Assembly (NCBI GenBank): GCA_016297645.1 | Contig: JAEDGF010000065.1 | Span: 1-10,163, forward strand | Direction of reading: 5' to 3' | DNA from: Clostridiaceae bacterium | GTDB lineage: Bacteria; Bacillota; Clostridia; Oscillospirales; Acutalibacteraceae | Length of the DNA stretch: 10,163 nucleotides | In this document: one piece after another, positions 6,783 to 10,163 of the stretch | Position numbering within the stretch: position 1 is the stretch's first letter | How the letters are laid out: every line of letters starts with the position of its first letter | Made by a program: the position numbers and the translations under genes | The notes under the pieces: model-generated | Told to the model about the DNA's origin: nothing | What the model saw: only the letters and a program-made list of their open reading frames with translations | Databases searched by the model: none

Positions 6783-7892
6783 ATGAAAACAGACATGAAG
6801 ATTGCCGGCGAGTATCTCGATATGCTCGTCATGCATCCTGCGTCCCCGGACGAGGTATACGGCGAAACCTTTTACAAATGGAGCAAGGACGATAAGTATT
6901 CGTCCGCGAAATATGCCGTCAGCGTTGAAAAGAAGCCCGAAAAGGATTTTGTTATTCTTAACTTTGCGGATATACAGTGCCACGACGGCGAAGCATTCTG
7001 CCATGTAGGCGAGTTTTCGGAAGAAACAATGGCGAAGCTCATCGAGGAAACAAAGCCCGATCTTATCACGCTCACCGGCGACAACGCTTTCGACCCGTTT
7101 GCGTATCTCAGGCTGATAGAATTTCTCGAAAAGTATTCTATCCCGTGGGCGCCCGTCATGGGCAACGCCGACCATACCGGACTCGTGAGCGAGTTTTGGG
7201 CTGATTACCGTCTGTCGCACGCAAAGCACTGCCTGTTCGGCTACGGACCCGAGGGCATGGGCGACGGCAACTACATTATAAATATCACCGAGAACGGAAA
7301 AGTGATACATACACTTTTCATGATGGATTCGCACCACGAGGAAACGCAGGTTAAGGGCAGCTACGACCACTTCACGCCGGAGCAGCTCGACTGGTACGAG
7401 TGGGCGGTGAAGGGAATCGCAGCCGAGAACGGCGGAAATGTCGTTCCCGGCTCCGTCTATATGCACATTCCCGTTCCGGAGTACCGCGACGCATGGGAGA
7501 GCATTCACGACGAAAAAACAGGCGAGCTTCTGCCGGAGTTCGCGGCAGAGCCGTTTTGCAAGGTACATGAAAGCTACGGCTTTCCGATGTTCAACAACGG
7601 TTTCTTCGAGTTGTGCAAAAAGCTCGGCAGCACAAAAAATATGCTGTGCGGACACGACCACAAAAACTGTTTTTCAATTCCGTACGAGGGCATAACCCTT
7701 ACCTATGCGATGAAAACCGGCTACGGCTGCTACTGGGAGCGCGAAACCAACGGCGGCACAACGCTTACCGTCCGCTCGGACGGCTCGACCGAAACCGCTC
7801 ACCTGTATATCGACCCGGAGCAGTCACAGGTGAAAATGTTCATGCTCGAATATTACGGAAAAAATCTTTTTAACCGTCATTACGGCGATTAA
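6783..7892 (+). CDS. Calcineurin-like metallophosphoesterase
   Basis: This 369-residue protein carries the metal-binding motifs of the calcineurin-like phosphoesterase superfamily (PF00149) in order: DIQ (63-65), GDN (99-101), GNADH (127-131), DSHH (182-185), H228 in MHIPVPEY, and GHDH (290-293). The DxQ first motif and the HIPxPEY segment resemble the purple-acid-phosphatase/Dcr2-like branch more than nucleases such as SbcD. I see no signal peptide, so it is probably cytoplasmic. It should hydrolyse a phosphomono- or diester with two metal ions; the substrate is not evident. GAGGAG at 6769-6774, eight bases upstream, fixes the start. It follows nadC by 129 bases with no convincing terminator, so co-transcription with nadABC is likely. 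The last codons are duplicated in frame just beyond the stop. Confidence 0.9.
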   Translation: MKTDMKIAGEYLDMLVMHPASPDEVYGETFYKWSKDDKYSSAKYAVSVEKKPEKDFVILNFADIQCHDGEAFCHVGEFSEETMAKLIEETKPDLITLTGDNAFDPFAYLRLIEFLEKYSIPWAPVMGNADHTGLVSEFWADYRLSHAKHCLFGYGPEGMGDGNYIINITENGKVIHTLFMMDSHHEETQVKGSYDHFTPEQLDWYEWAVKGIAAENGGNVVPGSVYMHIPVPEYRDAWESIHDEKTGELLPEFAAEPFCKVHESYGFPMFNNGFFELCKKLGSTKNMLCGHDHKNCFSIPYEGITLTYAMKTGYGCYWERETNGGTTLTVRSDGSTETAHLYIDPEQSQVKMFMLEYYGKNLFNRHYGD

Positions 7893-7916
7893 ATCAACCG
7901 CCGTTACGGTGACTAA
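7872..7916 (+). repeat. 24-bp-period tandem duplication across the metallophosphoesterase stop codon
   Basis: The 21 bases at 7872-7892 (codons NRHYGD plus TAA) recur at 7896-7916 (NRRYGD plus TAA) with four substitutions. The copies are in the same frame, so reading past the first TAA gives I-NRRYGD and a second stop. Three of the four differences are synonymous. Confidence 0.75.
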
Positions 7917-7940
7917 AAAATATAAAGGGGTGTTTTATTT

Positions 7941-8519
7941 ATGGTTCTTTCAATTTCAAGAAACGAAGCGGTTGAGCTGCTTAAAAAGTACAACAAGGAC
8001 GCGTTTCATCTTCATCATGCCTACACGGTAGAAGCCGTTATGCGCTATTTTGCGGAAAAACTCGGCTACGGCGAGGACGCCGATTTCTGGGCGACGGTCG
8101 GACTTCTGCACGATATTGATTTTGAGAAGTATCCCGAGGAGCACTGTAAAAAAGCCCCCGAGCTTCTGCGCGAGGGCGGCGCAAACGAGGAGCTTATCCA
8201 CGCGGTATGCTCGCACGGCTACGGTATCTGCGTAGATGTAGAGCCGGTTCACGAGATGGAAAAGGTTCTTTTCGCGTGCGACGAGCTTACCGGGCTTATC
8301 GGAGCCTGTGCGCTCATGCGTCCCTCGAAAAGCTGCAAGGACATGGAGCTTAAAAGCCTTAAAAAGAAGTACAAGGACAAAAAGTTTGCGGCAGGCTGCT
8401 CGCGCGATATCATCGCAAAGGGCGCACAGCTTCTCGGTTGGACGCTTGACGAGCTGCTCGAAAGCACCCTCGAAGCCATGAAAGCGACTGAGGACGCAGT
8501 CGCCGCACAGACGGAATAA
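7941..8519 (+). CDS. HD-domain hydrolase, COG2316-like
   Basis: This 192-residue soluble protein has the HD metal-binding set H26, H57-D58 (GLLHDIDFEKYP), H92 and D114 (ACDELTGL). The whole pattern, including the RPSKS segment and LKKKYKDKKFAAGCSRD, matches the predicted HD-superfamily hydrolases of COG2316, whose members are of this size. HD enzymes are phosphohydrolases acting on nucleotides or other phosphoesters, but the substrate of this group has not been established to my knowledge. AAAGGGG at 7924-7930, ten bases upstream, supports the ATG at 7941. It lies 48 bases after the metallophosphoesterase, so two metal phosphoesterases follow the NAD synthesis genes in one probable transcript. 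A hairpin with a T run follows directly after the stop codon. Confidence 0.9.
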   Translation: MVLSISRNEAVELLKKYNKDAFHLHHAYTVEAVMRYFAEKLGYGEDADFWATVGLLHDIDFEKYPEEHCKKAPELLREGGANEELIHAVCSHGYGICVDVEPVHEMEKVLFACDELTGLIGACALMRPSKSCKDMELKSLKKKYKDKKFAAGCSRDIIAKGAQLLGWTLDELLESTLEAMKATEDAVAAQTE

Positions 8520-8525
8520 AAAAGC

Positions 8526-8563
8526 CGGAAGCACGGCAAAGTTTTGCGGCAATTCCGTTTTTT
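8526..8563 (+). terminator. Probable terminator of the nad/phosphoesterase operon
   Basis: CGGAA (8526-8530) pairs with TTCCG (8553-8557), and GCAA (8536-8539) with TTGC (8544-8547) inside it, followed by six T (8558-8563). An internal loop weakens the stem. It starts six bases after the HD gene stop. A competing GCCG/CGGC hairpin uses part of the 5' arm. Confidence 0.5.
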
Positions 8564-8621
8564 ACCGTACCGTTGAAGTGCCGAATCGGCGAGTCGGACT
8601 GCGATATTATTTTGTTGTTGT

Positions 8622-8822
8622 GTCCTTTCGCGAAGCCGCCGTTTTATCGGCTTTGTTTCCGATGGACTGACGGCTGCGAAAATACGAAAAATATACGATT
8701 CCTTTGTTCGGCACATTCATGCGTCTTTTCGCAATACCGCCGTTTAACCGGATTCGTTTCCGGCAGACATATAACGGTTGCGAAATTACGAAAACATACG
8801 ATTTTTCGGTCGGCTTATTCAT
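8622..8822. repeat. Tandem pair of diverged ~100-bp structured repeats
   Basis: Unit A (about 8622-8720) and unit B (about 8723-8822) align along their length, with shared blocks such as TTTCGC, CCGCCGTTT, GTTTCCG, TTGCGAAA/CTGCGAAA, TACGA and a closing ATTCAT. Each unit can fold as three nested stems. In unit A these are TTTCGC/GCGAAA (8626-8631, 8676-8681), AGCCG/CGGCT (8634-8638, 8671-8675) and ATCGG/CCGAT (8646-8650, 8659-8663). In unit B the same stems lie within 8727-8785. A G-C pair in the middle stem becomes A-T and a T-A pair in the inner stem becomes C-G. A non-coding palindromic element (REP- or MITE-remnant-like) is the best description. A 71-codon minus-strand reading frame also spans it (8607-8822), but I do not call it a gene. 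Confidence 0.7.
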
Positions 8823-8845
8823 GCTTTGTTACCCCGATAAAAGAA

Positions 8846-8899
8846 GACCCCCCTTGATGCACTTCGCTGTTCGGCGCAGGCTTTAAGGGGTCGTTTTTT
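8846..8899 (+). terminator. Intrinsic terminator, plus strand
   Basis: GACCCC plus TT (8846-8855, with two extra C bulged) pairs with AAGGGGTC (8885-8892), followed after one base by six T (8894-8899). The loop of about 29 bases contains a small CGC/GCG hairpin. It would catch plus-strand transcription that passes the repeat region. Confidence 0.75.
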
Positions 8900-8900
8900 A

Positions 8901-8946
8901 TAAAAACACGCCGTCCGCGCTTCGATTTCCGGAACACGGACGGCGT
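8901..8946 (-). terminator. Intrinsic terminator of the SEDS-like gene
   Basis: A perfect 10-bp stem, ACGCCGTCCG (8908-8917) with CGGACGGCGT (8937-8946), encloses a 19-base loop. On the minus strand it is followed by GTTTTTA (8901-8907), a good U tract, and it begins 22 bases after the stop codon of the SEDS-like gene. The plus-strand flank is also T-rich, so it may act both ways. Confidence 0.85.
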
Positions 8947-8968
8947 TTGTTCGTATGTTTTTATTCCG

Positions 8969-10099
8969 TCAGCTCTCGCTTTCGAGGACGGACGAGGTCA
9001 CGGCTACCACGAACGGCTTTTTCGGCTTTGTCTGATTCCGTTTCAGGTAGAGCGAAATGATGTTGCCGAGCATGAATGCCGACGCAATCGAGATCGACAG
9101 TCCCGTTGAAAAGAACGGAATAAACGACCTGTCGCCGACAAGGAAGAATATGCTGCAAAAATAAATCGCGTTGCAGAACAGTACGGAAAGAGCAAGCGAG
9201 AGCGAAGTGAATCTCGCGAAGGTGCTTTGCTTTGTTTTTATTGCCATTGCCATGACGCAGACCGTGAACAGCACGCAGATAAGAACAAATCCGATAAACG
9301 GCAGCTTTCCGAGTCTGGCGAGAATATACATCGCGGAGTCACAACCGAGGGTTGTCAAAAGACGGGGAATGTCGCTTACTTCGGAAATGACCGTTGTCGT
9401 TTCACCTACAAGAGGAGAATAACGGAAAATTCCGTCATACAGTATTCTGAGCCAGCCCGTGCCACGCGGATCGCTTTGTCCGCGAGTGCAAACAACATCC
9501 CAAAGCTCGGTGAAAAAGATTCCGTCTTTTGCATATGAGAAGAATATTATGATCGAAATAATGACGGTGGCAGGGAAAACCATATATGTAATGTCCAATT
9601 CTCTGTCCGCTCTGAGAACAATAAACATAACAAAGACAGCGGCGAAATATCCGACACCGAGAAATTTGCTTGCTGCCGACATCGAAAGCATACCCGGCAG
9701 AATTGCGGCGGCTGCAAGAAGTGCCGTCTTTTTCCAGTCTGCCTTTTTTATTTTTTCCGCGCAGAATGCGATAAACGGCAGACACAGCACAAGCATATAA
9801 GACGGATTGATGAAAAAATATCCTATCTGTACCGAGCCGCCTATATACATATCGGTAAAGAACCTGCCTGCGATGAGCAGCGTGACTTCTCCGATATAGG
9901 CAGCAACGGAAAATATACGCAGTAGGGATTCCTTCATAAACGCCGCCGCCAAAACAGCGACAAATGCGACTGCCGTGTAAGCCAGCCGGGGAAATACATT
10001 TCTGCCCGAATCGGTGAAGGTAAACAAACCGAAGGCTGCCAGGGACGCGGCAAGAATAACCGCCGCGACGGGGAGAAGGAAATTTTTTGATTTTGTCAT
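8969..10099 (-). CDS. Divergent SEDS-family (FtsW/RodA/SpoVE-like) membrane protein
   Basis: The 376-residue protein is strongly hydrophobic, with about ten membrane helices and a short basic C-terminus. Several segments line up with SEDS glycosyltransferases: NPSYMLVLCLPFIAF (98-112) with the usual QPSE region, SDPRGTGW (209-216) with the DPxGxGYQ region, CDSAMYILARLG (253-264) with the TDFIFAVIGEELG segment, and SFIPFFSTGLS with PLPFISYGGSS. D254 would be the conserved extracellular aspartate. SEDS proteins polymerise peptidoglycan glycan strands from lipid II with a class B PBP partner; none is visible here. The PDLGT motif is replaced by KFLGVG. The start at 10099 (MTKSKN) is chosen because AGGA lies at 10110-10113, ten bases upstream, and the first helix follows at once; a longer in-frame start at 10150 has no such support. 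It is convergent with the NAD operon. Confidence 0.7.
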   Translation of the reverse strand: MTKSKNFLLPVAAVILAASLAAFGLFTFTDSGRNVFPRLAYTAVAFVAVLAAAFMKESLLRIFSVAAYIGEVTLLIAGRFFTDMYIGGSVQIGYFFINPSYMLVLCLPFIAFCAEKIKKADWKKTALLAAAAILPGMLSMSAASKFLGVGYFAAVFVMFIVLRADRELDITYMVFPATVIISIIIFFSYAKDGIFFTELWDVVCTRGQSDPRGTGWLRILYDGIFRYSPLVGETTTVISEVSDIPRLLTTLGCDSAMYILARLGKLPFIGFVLICVLFTVCVMAMAIKTKQSTFARFTSLSLALSVLFCNAIYFCSIFFLVGDRSFIPFFSTGLSISIASAFMLGNIISLYLKRNQTKPKKPFVVAVTSSVLESES

Positions 10100-10163
10100 T
10101 TTGTTCTTTTCCTTTGGTACAATATTAGCGTAGCCGCAGGTCGGTACCACGACAGGATTTACG

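Noticed and set aside
10116..10148. GGTAC/GTACC inverted repeat and a TAATAT box upstream of the SEDS-like gene as promoter and operator
   Set aside because: No acceptable -35 lies at the right distance (GTGGTA at 17 bases), and a 5-bp repeat is within chance expectation.
10125..10163. Possible 3' end of an upstream minus-strand gene ending at TAA 10125-10127, or an N-terminal extension of the SEDS-like protein to 10150 or beyond
   Set aside because: Only 13 codons of the first are visible and nothing identifies it; the second lacks a ribosome binding site, whereas the start at 10099 has one and is followed directly by a membrane helix.

Overview
The window looks like chromosomal DNA of a low-to-mid GC member of the Bacillota (class Clostridia, probably a gut-type lineage). 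The support is an RqcP (YabO)-type S4 protein, consensus sigma-A promoters, GGAGG-type ribosome binding sites, an AgrC-like GHKL histidine kinase paired with a LytTR response regulator, and intrinsic terminators. The species cannot be named from the sequence. I see no phage, insertion sequence, CRISPR array, rRNA or tRNA.

Layout. (1) Positions 1-212, minus strand: 5' part of an rqcP-like S4 RNA-binding protein gene, leaving the window. (2) Positions 257-297: two interleaved divergent sigma-A promoters, one for rqcP (minus) and one for the next operon (plus). (3) Positions 465-3101, plus: a tightly coupled operon of a GtrA-family membrane protein, a LytTR response regulator and a GHKL sensor kinase; the first two genes overlap by 4 bp and the last two are 4 bp apart. 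(4) Positions 3102-3395: spacer with strong alternative hairpins, then the nadA promoter with palindromes across its -35 and spacer. (5) Positions 3396-6653, plus: complete nadA-nadB-nadC, the de novo route from L-aspartate and dihydroxyacetone phosphate to nicotinate mononucleotide. All key catalytic or cluster-ligand residues I could check are present. (6) Positions 6783-8519, plus: a calcineurin-like metallophosphoesterase and a COG2316-like HD-domain hydrolase, probably on the same transcript as nadABC. (7) Positions 8520-8968: gene-poor spacer holding an apparent terminator, a tandem pair of diverged ~100-bp repeats that each fold into a three-stem palindrome with compensatory changes, and two back-to-back terminators. 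(8) Positions 8969-10099, minus: a divergent SEDS-family (FtsW/RodA/SpoVE-like) polytopic membrane protein, convergent with the NAD operon.

How it works together: nadABC would make NAD precursor under a single strong promoter that looks repressible. Two uncharacterised metal-dependent hydrolases follow and could act on nucleotides or phosphoesters, but nothing in their sequence fixes a substrate. The GtrA/two-component operon is an orphan membrane-sensing unit with no recognisable AgrB/AgrD peptide system in the window.

The least ordinary signals are the tandem structured repeat at 8622-8822, the 24-bp in-frame duplication that spans the stop codon of the metallophosphoesterase (7872-7916), and the interleaved promoters at 257-297. 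I do not see a clearly new multi-gene defence or metabolic system.
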